The notes below the pieces were generated by a model. It searched no databases. It was not told where the DNA came from and worked only from the letters and a program-made list of their open reading frames with translations. A stretch of DNA of 64,000 nt from Micromonospora chaiyaphumensis (GTDB taxonomy: Bacteria > Actinomycetota > Actinomycetes > Mycobacteriales > Micromonosporaceae): positions 62,001 to 126,000 of the forward strand of contig NZ_FMCS01000012.1 of NCBI RefSeq assembly GCF_900091435.1, read 5' to 3'. The translations under genes were made by a program, and so were the position numbers. Positions 16,436-25,733 of the stretch are shown piece by piece (the first letter of the stretch is position 1; each line of letters opens with the position of its first letter).

Positions 16436-17758
16436 GTGACCGACGAACCACCCCTGCGCCGTCGGGCCGCCGAAAGCCGTCCGGAAGAGGCATCGCCGCA
16501 TCCGTCCTCGGCCGCGCCGGAGCCGGCGGACGCGGGGACCGAACCCACCGCCGGCGGGCCCGTACCGCTGACCGCTCCGCGCGAGGGCACGCCCGCGCCG
16601 GTGGCCACTCCGGGCGAGCTCGAGGAGGTCGTGGCCCGCTTCGCGGCCGGCACCGGCCCGGTGGCCCTGGACGCCGAGCGCGCCTCCGGCTACCGCTACA
16701 GCCAGCGCGCCTACCTGGTGCAGCTGCGCCGGGCGGGCTCCGGCACGGCGCTGATCGACCCGCTGCCGCTGCCCGACCTCACCGGCCTCGACGGGGTGAT
16801 CGCCGAGGCCGAGTGGGTGCTGCACGCCGCCAGCCAGGATCTCGCCTGCCTCGCCGAGCTGGGGCTGCGCCCGCGCCGGCTGTTCGACACCGAGCTGGCC
16901 GCCCGGCTGGCCGGCTTCGAGCGGGTGGGCCTGGCCGCGCTGACCGAGCAGCTGCTCGGCTACAGCCTGGAGAAGCACCACTCCGCGGCGGACTGGTCGA
17001 GCCGGCCGCTGCCGGAGTCCTGGCTGACGTACGCGGCGCTGGACGTGGAGCTGCTCGTCGACCTGCGCGACGCGCTCGACGAGGAGCTGACCAAGCAGGG
17101 CAAGTCGGCGTGGGCGGCGGAGGAGTTCGCGGCGCTGGTGCGCAACGGAGCCCGCCCGGGGCGGGTACGCGCCGAGCCGTGGCGCCGCACCTCGGGCATC
17201 CACCGGGTGCGCGGCGCGCGGGCCCAGGCCCGGGTGCGCTCGCTGTGGTACGCGCGGGACCAGATCGCCGCGCGGCGGGACGCCGCACCGGGCCGGGTGC
17301 TGCCCGACTCGGCCATCGTGGCGGCCGCCGAGCTGGACCCGAAGGACGAGAAGACCCTGCTGACGCTGCCCGGTTTCGGTGGCCGCTCGGTGCGCCGGCT
17401 GGCGCGTACCTGGCTGGCGGCCCTGGACGACGCGCGCCAGCTGCCGGACGACGCCCTGCCGGTGACCCCGGTGGTGGAGGGTCCGCCCCCGCCGCACCGG
17501 TGGGCGGAGCGCGACCCGGTGGCGGCCGGCCGGCTGGCCCGCTGCCGGGAGGTGGTGGTCGGCACGGCCGGCGCGCACAACCTGCCGCCGGAGAACCTGA
17601 TCGCCCCGGACTACGTCCGCCGCCTGGCCTGGCAGCCGCCCGAGGAGATCACCGACGACACGGTCGCGGAGACCCTGCGCACCTTCGGCGCCCGCGAGTG
17701 GCAGATCACCCTCCTCCTCCCCGCCCTCACGGAGGCCCTTCACCTCCCCCGGTCCTGA
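16436..17758 (+). CDS. rnd: Ribonuclease D family 3'-5' exoribonuclease with HRDC domain
   Basis: 440 residues. After a Pro/Ala-rich N-terminus of about 55 residues comes a DEDD exonuclease domain: ALDAERASGYRY (residues about 76-87, D and E), HAASQDLACL, DTELAARLAGFERVGL and YAALDVELLVDL. A C-terminal HRDC helical domain follows (KDEKTLLTLPGFGGRSVRRLA near 305). It probably trims 3' ends of tRNA and other small RNAs. The GTG start is set by the adjacent TAGGGT box and by the lack of a ribosome site. Divergent from the HtrA-like gene. Confidence 0.93.
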   Translation: MTDEPPLRRRAAESRPEEASPHPSSAAPEPADAGTEPTAGGPVPLTAPREGTPAPVATPGELEEVVARFAAGTGPVALDAERASGYRYSQRAYLVQLRRAGSGTALIDPLPLPDLTGLDGVIAEAEWVLHAASQDLACLAELGLRPRRLFDTELAARLAGFERVGLAALTEQLLGYSLEKHHSAADWSSRPLPESWLTYAALDVELLVDLRDALDEELTKQGKSAWAAEEFAALVRNGARPGRVRAEPWRRTSGIHRVRGARAQARVRSLWYARDQIAARRDAAPGRVLPDSAIVAAAELDPKDEKTLLTLPGFGGRSVRRLARTWLAALDDARQLPDDALPVTPVVEGPPPPHRWAERDPVAAGRLARCREVVVGTAGAHNLPPENLIAPDYVRRLAWQPPEEITDDTVAETLRTFGAREWQITLLLPALTEALHLPRS

Positions 17759-17859
17759 CCCCTCGCGGTGTGGGATGGGACACACGGGGGGTGGTGTCGG
17801 CGTTGGTTACTGACGAGTAGCATCCGGGGAAACGCCAGTGCCGGCTAGGGAGGCTCTCT

Positions 17860-19056
17860 GTGCCCCGTGAAGTTCGGGATGTCGTCTTCGTCGACGGCGT
17901 CCGTACCCCGTTCGGCAAGGCGGGTGGCATGTACGCCAACACCCGCGCCGACGACCTGGTGATCCGCTGCATCCGCGAGCTGATGCGACGCAACCCGCAA
18001 CTGCCGCCGGAGAAGGTGGAGGAGGTCGCCATCGCGGCCACCACCCAGATCGGCGACCAGGGCCTGACCATCGGCCGCACCGCCGCCCTGCTGGCCGGCC
18101 TGCCCAAGACGGTGCCCGGCTTCGCCATCGACCGCATGTGCGCCGGCGCGATGACCGCCGTCACCACCGTGGCCAGCGGCATCGCCATGGGCGCCTACGA
18201 CGTCGCCATCGCCGGCGGCGTCGAGCACATGGGCCGCCACCCGATGGGCGAGGGCGTCGACCCCAACCCGCGGATCATCGCGGAGAAGCTGGTCGACCCG
18301 TCCGCGCTGGTCATGGGCGCGACCGCGGAGAACCTGCACGACCGGGTCCCGCACATCACCAAGGAGCGCACCGACGCGTTCGCGCTCGCCTCGCAGCAGA
18401 AGACCGCCAAGGCGTACGCCAACGGCAAGCTCCAGGGCGACCTCGTGCCGGTGGCGATCCGTGACCCGGAGGCCGGTTGGGGCCTGGCCACCACCGACGA
18501 GGCTCCCCGGGAGACCTCGCTGGAGAAGCTCGCCACCCTCAAGACCCCGTTCCGCCCGCACGGCAAGGTCACCGCGGGCAACGCGGCCGGCCTGAACGAC
18601 GGCGCCACCGCCGCGCTGGTGGTCGCCGAGGAGACCGCCCGCGAGCTGGGCCTGCCGATCGGCATGCGGCTGGTGTCGTACGGCTTCGTGGGCGTCGAGC
18701 CCGAGGTGATGGGCGTGGGCCCGATCCCGTCGACCGAGAAGGCCCTGCGCATCGCCGGCCTGAGCATCGACGACATCGGCCTGTTCGAGCTGAACGAGGC
18801 GTTCGCCGTGCAGGTGCTGGCCTTCCTCGACCACTTCGGCATCGCCGACGACGACCCGCGGGTCAACCCGTGGGGAGGCGCGATCGCCATCGGTCACCCG
18901 CTCGCCTCGTCCGGCGTCCGGCTGATGACCCAGCTCGCCCGGCAGTTCGCCGAGCACCCCGAGGTCCGCTACGGCCTCACCGCCATGTGCATCGGCATCG
19001 GCATGGGCGGCACCGTGATCTGGGAGAACCCGCACTGGGAGGGTGGAGACAAGTGA
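17860..19056 (+). CDS. fadA: Acetyl-CoA C-acyltransferase (3-ketoacyl-CoA thiolase)
   Basis: 398 residues of the thiolase family, which cleaves 3-ketoacyl-CoA with CoA in the last step of beta-oxidation. The acyl-carrying Cys94 is in DRMCAGAMTA. Also present are FELNEAFAVQ, the catalytic His in GGAIAIGHPLASSG and the second Cys in MCIGIGMGG. The GTG start follows GGGAGG by 6 bases. The gene overlaps fadB (GTGA), giving the two subunits of a trifunctional-type complex, as in the mycobacterial FadA/FadB pair. Confidence 0.96.
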   Translation: MPREVRDVVFVDGVRTPFGKAGGMYANTRADDLVIRCIRELMRRNPQLPPEKVEEVAIAATTQIGDQGLTIGRTAALLAGLPKTVPGFAIDRMCAGAMTAVTTVASGIAMGAYDVAIAGGVEHMGRHPMGEGVDPNPRIIAEKLVDPSALVMGATAENLHDRVPHITKERTDAFALASQQKTAKAYANGKLQGDLVPVAIRDPEAGWGLATTDEAPRETSLEKLATLKTPFRPHGKVTAGNAAGLNDGATAALVVAEETARELGLPIGMRLVSYGFVGVEPEVMGVGPIPSTEKALRIAGLSIDDIGLFELNEAFAVQVLAFLDHFGIADDDPRVNPWGGAIAIGHPLASSGVRLMTQLARQFAEHPEVRYGLTAMCIGIGMGGTVIWENPHWEGGDK

Positions 19057-21116
19057 GCCTCGCCGCAGCGAACGAGGTCGTCACCAAGGCGCTGCTGCGC
19101 CAGGTGAACGTACCGGGGCTGGACCGTCCCGCCGCCCTCATCACCCTGGACAACGGCTTCGACCACACCAAGCCGAACAGCTTCGGCCCGGGCGGCCTCA
19201 CCAGCCTGGACGAGGCGATCACCGCCGCCCTGGCCGCGGACCCGGCGTTCATCGCGGTCACCGGCAAGCCGTACATCTTCTGCGTGGGCGCGGACATCAC
19301 GAGCCTGCCGCAGCTGGAGAACCGCGAGCAGGCGCTGGAGATCGGCCGGCTCGGCCACCGGGTCTTCGCCCGGCTCAAGGACAGCGCCGTCCCCACCTTC
19401 GCCTTCGTCAACGGCGCGGCGATGGGCGGCGGCCTGGAGCTGGCCCTGCACTGCCACTACCGCACCCTGTCGGCGGGCGCGGCGGCCCTGGCGCTGCCCG
19501 AGGTCTCGCTCGGCCTCGTCCCCGGCTGGGGCGGCACCCAGCTGCTGCCGAACCTGATCGGCATCCCGGCCGCGACCCAGGTGATCCTGCAGAACCCGCT
19601 GATGCAGAACAAGATGCTCAAGCCGAAGCAGGCGGCGGAGATGGGCATCGCCGACGTGCTGCTGGAGCCGGCCGATTTCCTGGAGCGGTCCCTCGAGTGG
19701 GCCGCCGGCGTCGTCCGGGGCGAGGTCACCGTGACCCGGCCCGAGGTCGACAAGGACATGTGGGCGGGCGTGCTCTACTTCGCCCGGCAGACCCTCGACC
19801 AGCGGCTGCACGGGGCGGTCCCGGCCGCGTACAAGGCGCTGGACCTGCTGGAGACCGCGAAGGACGGCGACTTCGCCGCCGGCACGGCGGCCGAGGACGA
19901 GGCGCTGGCCGACCTGGTCTTCTCCGAGGAGCTGCGCAGCGGCCTCTACGCCTTCGACCTGATGCAACGGCGGGCCAAGCGCCCGGCCGGCGCGCCGGAC
20001 AAGGGCCTTGCCCGCCCGGTCACCAAGGTGGGCATCGTCGGCGCCGGTCTCATGGCCAGCCAGCTCGCGCTGCTGTTCGCCCGCCGCCTCCAGGTGCCGG
20101 TCGTCCTGACCGACCTGGACCAGGCCCGCGTGGACAAGGGCGTCGGCTACGTGCACGCCCAGATCGAGAAGGCCGTCAGCAAGGGCCGGATGGACAAGGG
20201 CACCGCGGCCAAGCTGTACGGGCTCGTCAGCGGCTCGGTCGACAAGTCCGTCTTCGCCGACGCCGACTTCGTCATCGAGGCGGTCTTCGAGGACCTCGGC
20301 GTCAAGAAGCAGGTCTGGGCCGAGCTGGAGAAGATCGTCACGCCGGAGGCGGTGCTCGCCACCAACACCTCCAGCCTGTCGATCACGGAGATGGCCGCCG
20401 ACCTGGAGCACCCGGAGCGGGTGGTCGGCTTCCACTTCTTCAACCCGGTCGCCGTGCTGCCGCTGCTGGAGATCGTCCGCGGCGAGCGGACCGACGACGC
20501 CACCCTCGCGACCGCCTTCGCGGTCGGCAAGCAGCTGAAGAAGTCGAGCGTGCTGGTCAAGGACGCCCCGGCGTTCGTGGTCAACCGGCTGCTGACCCGC
20601 TTCCTGGGCACCGTGTTCGCCGCCGTCGACCAGGGCACCCCCCTCGACGTGGCGAACAGCGCGCTGGACCCGCTGGGCCTGCCGATGCGCCCGCTGGCCC
20701 TGCTCCAGCTGGTCGGCCCGGCCGTTGCCTACCACGTGGGCGGCACCCTGCACGCCGCCTTCCCGGACCGGTTCGGCGTCAGCGAGAACCTCAAGCGGAT
20801 CGCCGACTCGGGCCAGCCGATCGTCGTCGACGACCAGGTCAACGAGGAGGTCGCCAAGCTGCTCGTGGTCGGCGACCAGCCGCTCACGGCCGAGCAGGTC
20901 CGGCAGAACGCGCTGGACGCGCTGGCGCAGGAGATCCGGCTCATGCTCGACGAGGGCGTCGTCGCCGAGGCGCAGGACATCGACCTGTGCATGATCCTCG
21001 GCGCCGGCTGGCCGTTCCACCTGGGCGGCGTCACGCCGTACCTGGACCGGACCGGCACCGCCGAGCGGGTCACCGGCCGGCGGTTCCTGCCGCGCGGGGC
21101 CGCCAGCCTGCGGTGA
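19053..21116 (+). CDS. fadB: Multifunctional enoyl-CoA hydratase / 3-hydroxyacyl-CoA dehydrogenase
   Basis: 687 residues. The N-terminal crotonase domain has VGADITSLPQLE, the catalytic Glu positions in MGGGLELALHC and LPEVSLGLVPGWGGTQ, and oxyanion-hole glycines. The second half is an NAD-binding dehydrogenase (VGIVGAGLMASQLALLFARR; NTSSLSITEMA; VGFHFFNPVAVLPLLEIVRG) plus two C-terminal helical dimerisation domains. It hydrates and then oxidises acyl-CoA in beta-oxidation. The GTG overlaps the fadA stop by 4 bases, so the two are coupled; a longer reading from 18477 is out of register with fadA and spurious. Confidence 0.95.
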   Translation: MSLAAANEVVTKALLRQVNVPGLDRPAALITLDNGFDHTKPNSFGPGGLTSLDEAITAALAADPAFIAVTGKPYIFCVGADITSLPQLENREQALEIGRLGHRVFARLKDSAVPTFAFVNGAAMGGGLELALHCHYRTLSAGAAALALPEVSLGLVPGWGGTQLLPNLIGIPAATQVILQNPLMQNKMLKPKQAAEMGIADVLLEPADFLERSLEWAAGVVRGEVTVTRPEVDKDMWAGVLYFARQTLDQRLHGAVPAAYKALDLLETAKDGDFAAGTAAEDEALADLVFSEELRSGLYAFDLMQRRAKRPAGAPDKGLARPVTKVGIVGAGLMASQLALLFARRLQVPVVLTDLDQARVDKGVGYVHAQIEKAVSKGRMDKGTAAKLYGLVSGSVDKSVFADADFVIEAVFEDLGVKKQVWAELEKIVTPEAVLATNTSSLSITEMAADLEHPERVVGFHFFNPVAVLPLLEIVRGERTDDATLATAFAVGKQLKKSSVLVKDAPAFVVNRLLTRFLGTVFAAVDQGTPLDVANSALDPLGLPMRPLALLQLVGPAVAYHVGGTLHAAFPDRFGVSENLKRIADSGQPIVVDDQVNEEVAKLLVVGDQPLTAEQVRQNALDALAQEIRLMLDEGVVAEAQDIDLCMILGAGWPFHLGGVTPYLDRTGTAERVTGRRFLPRGAASLR

Positions 21117-21416
21117 CAACTCCAGCTGGGGGCATCTGACGCCGCGCCGCGACCTGGAACCGTCAGGCTGATTCCTCGCTCCGCCACGATCGCGGTGGCC
21201 GGCCGTCCTACTCGGACGGTTCGGCCACCGCGATCGGCGTTCTCCGGCCGGCCGCCGGCCACCGGGCGGCCACCCTGAGTCCACCGGCACGACACCCCGT
21301 CCGGCCGGCCCGGTCACAACCGGGTTCCGGTTTCGTCACGTCGGCACCGGCCGGCCGGTGCCGCGTCGGTGCCGCTCGCTACGATCACGCGTCCGGATTT
21401 CTGAGGAGCTGCCAAC
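21117..21416. other. 300-base intergenic region after fadB
   Basis: It holds the large hairpin at 21187-21236. Before the next gene there is a possible -10 box TACGAT (21379-21384), 35 bases ahead of its ATG, and a GAGGAG ribosome site. No coding sequence supported. Confidence 0.5.
21187..21236. terminator. Large extragenic hairpin downstream of fadB
   Basis: A 14-bp perfect outer stem (21187-21200 with 21223-21236, ends CGATCG) continues into a CCGTCC/GGACGG inner stem round TACTC. It is followed by no T-run. It would stop fadAB transcripts, but it also shares the GATC-edged look of three other extragenic palindromes in the window. Confidence 0.65.
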
Positions 21417-22280
21417 ATGTCCCAGCCGCCGTCCAACCCCTACCCCGGTTCCTACCCCCCGCATCAGCAGCAGCCCGGCGGCTACCAGCCGCCGCAGCAG
21501 CCCCAGTACGGCGGCGGCTACCCGCCGGCTCCGCAGCAGCAGCCCCAGTACGGCGGCGGCTACCCGGAGAGCGGCCAGCCCGGCCAGCAGTACGGCGGCG
21601 GCTACCCGGAGCCCGGCCAGCCCGGCCAGCAGTACGGCGGCGGCTACCTGGAGACCGGTCAGCCCGGCTACGGCGGCGCGGCCCCGCTTCCGCCGAAGAA
21701 GAAGTCGAGCGTCGGCAAGATCCTGCTCATCGTGCTGGCCGTGGTGCTGGTGCTCTGCGTGGGCGGCGGCGTCGCCCTCTGGCTCGGCGTCAAGGACGAG
21801 GTCGGCGACGTGGTCACGGCGACCAAGACCCGCCTGGTCGAGCCCCCCACGCTGGCCGGCCGGCCGAAGATCACCGAGCCGGAGCTCCAGTCGGCCGCCA
21901 CGCAGATGAAGTCGGAGATCGCCAAGGACGTCCCGAACGCCACCAGCACGGTCGGCGCGTTCTACGGCGAGCCGGCGAAGAAGGACATGGTCATGATCGC
22001 CGGCGCGTCCGGTGTCATCGCCGACCCGCAGAAGGAGATGGCGGACGCCATCACGGCGATCACCCCTCAGCTGGGCGCCAAGGAGTTCAAGACGGTCGAC
22101 GCCGGCCCGATGGGCGGCGAGGCCAAGTGCGGCGACGGCAAGGCCGATGCCATCCCGGTGGCCGTCTGCATCTGGGCCGACAAGGGCAGCCTGGGCATGG
22201 TGGTGGTCTACTTCAAGTCCGCCGCCGAGGTCCAGCCGGAGTTCGTGACCATGCGCGGTGAGATCGAGAAGCAGGGCTGA
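21417..22280 (+). CDS. Single-pass membrane protein with QYGGGYP repeats
   Basis: 287 residues, no recognised family. The first 95 residues are Gln/Pro/Gly/Tyr-rich with four QYGGGY(P/L) repeats, followed by a PKKK stop-transfer cluster, one helix (ILLIVLAVVLVLCVGGGVALWL, about 104-124) and a soluble extracytoplasmic domain of about 160 residues with a Cys pair (AKCGDG, AVCIW). It resembles the two proteins at 13.8 and 14.8 kb in plan but not in sequence. A terminator follows at once, so it is probably a single-gene unit. Confidence 0.82.
   Translation: MSQPPSNPYPGSYPPHQQQPGGYQPPQQPQYGGGYPPAPQQQPQYGGGYPESGQPGQQYGGGYPEPGQPGQQYGGGYLETGQPGYGGAAPLPPKKKSSVGKILLIVLAVVLVLCVGGGVALWLGVKDEVGDVVTATKTRLVEPPTLAGRPKITEPELQSAATQMKSEIAKDVPNATSTVGAFYGEPAKKDMVMIAGASGVIADPQKEMADAITAITPQLGAKEFKTVDAGPMGGEAKCGDGKADAIPVAVCIWADKGSLGMVVVYFKSAAEVQPEFVTMRGEIEKQG
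21503..21652 (+). repeat. In-frame repeats coding QYGGGYP
   Basis: Four copies of a 21-base core (CAGTACGGCGGCGGCTACCCG, the last slightly altered) spaced about 40 bases apart within the membrane protein's tail. Confidence 0.75.
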
Positions 22281-22296
22281 GCCCCGCAGACCCGGT

Positions 22297-22332
22297 GGAC
22301 CGGGCCCCCACCCGAGGGTGGGGGCCCGGTCC
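22297..22332. terminator. Strong hairpin terminator between convergent genes
   Basis: Arms 22297-22313 and 22316-22332 are perfect complements over 17 bases (GGACCGGGCCCCCACCC); the innermost pairs must open for the loop. GCGTTT follows. It lies 16 bases past one stop and 12 before the other, so it is probably bidirectional. Confidence 0.8.
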
Positions 22333-22344
22333 GCGTTTCACCGG

Positions 22345-22731
22345 TCAGGCGGACGCGGCCCGCTCCGCGGGGCTGCGGCAGACGCAGAACTCGTTGCCCT
22401 CGGGGTCGGCGAGCACCACCCAGCCGGTGCCGTCCGGCCGGCGCTGGTCGGCGACCAGGGTGGCGCCGAGGTCGCGCAGCCGCGCCACCTCCTCGTCCCG
22501 GGTCCCCTCGGCCGCGTGCACGTCGAGGTGGAACGCGCCCTTGCCGTGCCGCTCGCCCACCGAGACGAACAGCAGGTCGGGGCCGTGGCCGTCGGGCGCG
22601 GCGAGGACCGCCTCCGGGTCACCCGGGTAGTCGTCGTCGTTCAACTTCCGGTCGAGCGCCCGGGCCCACCAGCTCGCCAGGGTGTACGGGTCGTCGCTCT
22701 CGACGGTGACGCAGTGGATCTGTGCACTCAC
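22345..22731 (-). CDS. VOC (glyoxalase/bleomycin-resistance) superfamily protein
   Basis: 128 residues with the paired beta-alpha-beta-beta-beta modules of the vicinal-oxygen-chelate fold: HCVTVESDDPYTLASWWARALD at the start, FHLDVHAA in the middle and WVVLADPEGNEFCVC at the end. Metal-ligand positions (an early His, FHLDV His, NEFCV Glu) are present. Such singletons act on small molecules or bind drugs; the substrate cannot be told. The GTG start follows GGAGG. It stands alone between two unrelated units. Confidence 0.88.
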   Translation of the reverse strand: MSAQIHCVTVESDDPYTLASWWARALDRKLNDDDYPGDPEAVLAAPDGHGPDLLFVSVGERHGKGAFHLDVHAAEGTRDEEVARLRDLGATLVADQRRPDGTGWVVLADPEGNEFCVCRSPAERAASA

Positions 22732-22934
22732 GGTGCTTTCCTCCTGGGTCGGAGTGCGCCCCGCCGGAGTGAAGGAGTCAGCGGCGACTGCGGGGCGCGG
22801 GACGGTTCACGGTGGACATCGACCACACCCCCTTCCACGTCTCGGGCTGACGCCGCTGATCATGTCACCACCCGGCGGCGGGGACAAGCCGGCCCGGCCC
22901 CGCGAGGCGGGACCGGGCCGGACGGGTGCCCGGG

Positions 22935-25475
22935 TCACGGGCCGACGAAGACCGCCTTCGCCCGCCAGTCGACGCCGTCCACGGCCGGGCCGCTGCGCAC
23001 GGTGAACGCGGCGGCCGGCGTGCCGCCCGCCCAGTCGGTGGCCGACAGGTCGCCGGTGCTGCGGTTGACCTTGTAGAGCGTGCTGCCGGCCAGGAAGACC
23101 GACCCGGCGTCGGCGAAACCGCTCACCCCGGCGACGGTGAACTTCTCCGCGCCGACCACGCCGCTGTCCGGGGCAAACCAGCGCCAGAACAGGCCGCCCT
23201 GCCCGGCGAGCGTGTAGTAGAGCCGCCCGCCGCTGTAGAACATGCCGGTGACGTTGGGGATCTCGGGATAGAAGTTGTTGGTCACCCCGGCGTACGTCTG
23301 GCCGGCCGGGCCGGAGTCGGTCTCCACGGCGTCCCAGTAGGCGTCGTGGTAGGGGTCGACCGCCGAGGCGGCGCCGAACGTGGACCCGTTGAAGGTCCGC
23401 CGCCACAGCGACCCGTTCATCCCGTAGAAGAGCGTGCCGCCGACCCAGAACGCACCCCGCGCGGTGGACCACGCGGTGCCGTCGGGCACGGCCACCGGGG
23501 CGGCCGCGCCGGCCGTGGTGCCGCCGTCGTACGACCGGACCTGCACCTCGTTGCCGGTGCCGGCGGGCGGGGCGCCGGTCTTGACGATCTCGATGCCGTC
23601 GACGAGCGGGTTCTCCACCACGTGCCGGAAGTCGACGCCGACCGAGCCGTCGCTGACCACGGTGAAGGCGCGCATGGTGCCCACGTTGTGCCCGACGCTG
23701 CCGGACAGGTCGAGGTCGTCCAGGACGGTCGTGCCCTCCACCGCCACGTCGAAGACCCGGGATCCGGGGGCGGCGGTGCCGTCGTACCGGTTGGCCAGGT
23801 AGAGCCGGACCTGGACCTCGGTGCCCGCCGGCACCGGGAACTGCCAGCTCATCTCCGCGTCGCCGGCGGGGTCCCAGCGCTCGTCGGCGTAGAGCGCGGC
23901 CGGGGTGCCGGCCGGCACGGTGCCGTCGACGCTGCCCACCGGCGCGAACCCGGCGGTGCTGCTCCCGGCGTTGTGGTACGCGCTGGGGTTGCCACCGTCG
24001 TCGGCCGCCCAGTCGGGCCCAGTGTCGGTCGAGGCGAGCAGGGGGCCGCCCGCGTTGACCCGGTACAGCACGTTCGTCGGCGCCGGGACGCCCGCCTGGT
24101 AGACGTTGCCCGGGAGGGTGGCCGTGGTGGTCGGGTGCGGCGCCGCGCCGCCGGTCAGCGGGAAGAACGCGATCCGCTCCCGCCGGTACTGGAAGTTGCC
24201 GATCCACGAGGTGTCCGAGCCGACCCAGAGGCCGGCCGGGGTGACCAGCATCTCGGAGGCGCCGATGCCGCGCGGGTGCCGGCCCGGGTTCCAGGACAGC
24301 GGCAGGCCGGTGCGCGGGTCGAGGGCCGCGATGCTGGCCCGGCCGACGGCGCCGGCCTGGGCGGAGTCGCCGCCGAAGCTGTTGTTCAGCCAGCGGAAGT
24401 GCCCGCCGACGTAGACCGCCTGCTCGCTGATGCCGACCGAGAGGTAGGTGTCTCCGCCCGTGTAGTCGACCCAGGTGGGCTGGAGGTCGGTGCCGGTGGC
24501 GCCGGCCTCCCAGCGGGCGGCGGCGTCGCAGAGCGTGCCGCCGTTCGGCGCGCCGGTGGTCACCACCACGAAGTAACTGCTGTCCGGGGCGAACGCGAGG
24601 TCCCGCATGTAAGAGTCGAACGCCCACCAGGCGCAGCGCGGGGTGTACCGGTTGGTGTTCCAGTCGGCCACGGTGGCCGCGGTCTCGCCCAGGTCCAGCT
24701 TGACGATCTGGTCGTGCAGCACCCCGTCGGCCTTCTTGAAGTTGCCGATCACCACGAGCTTCGTGCCGTCCGGCGAGACGGCCAGCTTCTCGGCCCCGAC
24801 GCCGGCGTTGGAGCCGCTGACCCCGTCGTAGTTGTGGTGCTCGGTGAGCGCCGTGGTGAGGTAGCCGTCCACCGCGCCGGTGCTCGCGTTGAGTGAGGCG
24901 AGGCCGCCGCGCGGGTTGGGGTTGCCGGCCGTGGTGAAGATGCCGCCGACCAGCAGCCGCCCGCCGGCCAGGGCGATGTCGTTGACCAGCCCATTGAACG
25001 CCGGGCCGGCGAAGCTGGTGACCACCGCGCCGGTCGCGACGTTGAGCAGGGCCACCTTGCGCCGGGTGACCCCGTTGACGGTGTTGAACTTGCCGGCCAC
25101 GAAGACCGTCCCGGCGGTGGGTCCGGCGACCACCGCGTACACCTCGTTGTCGACGGTCGGCGCGAAGGCGGTGTCCACCGCGCCGGTGGCCTTGTCGAAG
25201 GCGAGCAGGTAGGTGCGGGGGATGTCCACATCGGTCCCGCGGTTCTGCACCCGGGTGAACGAGCCGGCCACGATGATCTTCGTGCCGGCGTCGTGGATCG
25301 CGTTCACCGTGCCGTCCATGATGTCCGGCGAGGCGGTGGAGGGCGTCGCCCTGACCAGCGTGCCGTGGTCGGGCGCGGCGCCGGCCGGACCGGCCGGGGC
25401 CAGCCCGGCGGCGGTGAGCGCGACGGCGGCGAGGGCCACGAGGACACGGCGCGTGAGGGCCGAGGGTGGGGTCAC
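22935..25475 (-). CDS. Secreted beta-propeller protein with malectin-like domain
   Basis: 846 residues. A signal peptide (about 1-34, ending AGPAGAAP) leads into a propeller of delta-60/PQQ-like blades, each of the form 'GTVFVAGKFNTVNG...VALLNVATGAVVTSF', over roughly residues 40-420. Then come a malectin-like carbohydrate-binding region (about 460-620: LYRVNAGGP; PVPAGTEVQVRLYLANRYDG; VDFRHVVENPLVDGIEIVKTG) and a second kelch/propeller segment. I took the GTG at 25475 because CCGGAG lies 6 bases before it and the signal peptide then begins properly. Probably a surface glycan-binding protein; no catalytic motif seen. Confidence 0.88.
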   Translation of the reverse strand: MTPPSALTRRVLVALAAVALTAAGLAPAGPAGAAPDHGTLVRATPSTASPDIMDGTVNAIHDAGTKIIVAGSFTRVQNRGTDVDIPRTYLLAFDKATGAVDTAFAPTVDNEVYAVVAGPTAGTVFVAGKFNTVNGVTRRKVALLNVATGAVVTSFAGPAFNGLVNDIALAGGRLLVGGIFTTAGNPNPRGGLASLNASTGAVDGYLTTALTEHHNYDGVSGSNAGVGAEKLAVSPDGTKLVVIGNFKKADGVLHDQIVKLDLGETAATVADWNTNRYTPRCAWWAFDSYMRDLAFAPDSSYFVVVTTGAPNGGTLCDAAARWEAGATGTDLQPTWVDYTGGDTYLSVGISEQAVYVGGHFRWLNNSFGGDSAQAGAVGRASIAALDPRTGLPLSWNPGRHPRGIGASEMLVTPAGLWVGSDTSWIGNFQYRRERIAFFPLTGGAAPHPTTTATLPGNVYQAGVPAPTNVLYRVNAGGPLLASTDTGPDWAADDGGNPSAYHNAGSSTAGFAPVGSVDGTVPAGTPAALYADERWDPAGDAEMSWQFPVPAGTEVQVRLYLANRYDGTAAPGSRVFDVAVEGTTVLDDLDLSGSVGHNVGTMRAFTVVSDGSVGVDFRHVVENPLVDGIEIVKTGAPPAGTGNEVQVRSYDGGTTAGAAAPVAVPDGTAWSTARGAFWVGGTLFYGMNGSLWRRTFNGSTFGAASAVDPYHDAYWDAVETDSGPAGQTYAGVTNNFYPEIPNVTGMFYSGGRLYYTLAGQGGLFWRWFAPDSGVVGAEKFTVAGVSGFADAGSVFLAGSTLYKVNRSTGDLSATDWAGGTPAAAFTVRSGPAVDGVDWRAKAVFVGP

Positions 25476-25733
25476 TGGCAGCTCCGGAGACTGGTGCGGA
25501 CAGGCGTGTCGCAGCACTCACCCTGGGCCACCGGTCACGCGCCGTCCAGCACCGGCCACGCTTTCTGCCCGACCACCGCACCGCTCCCGCCCGACCACCG
25601 GCGGCGACCGGACGGGACAGCCGGGCCGGACGCACGAACAGGTGATCGCCGATGGTGGTTCGGCGGGCGGCGGCCGTCGGGTCGGCGGTCCGGCGCGTAC
25701 CGTCCGGTCGGCCGCACGGACGCCGATCGGGTC

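Noticed and set aside
21117..21416. tRNA or small-RNA gene in the largest gaps (21.1, 39.1, 52.9, 54.7, 57.1 kb)
   Set aside because: No cloverleaf with a TTCRA-type T-loop and CCA-proximal acceptor could be laid out on either strand; hairpins present are simple inverted repeats.
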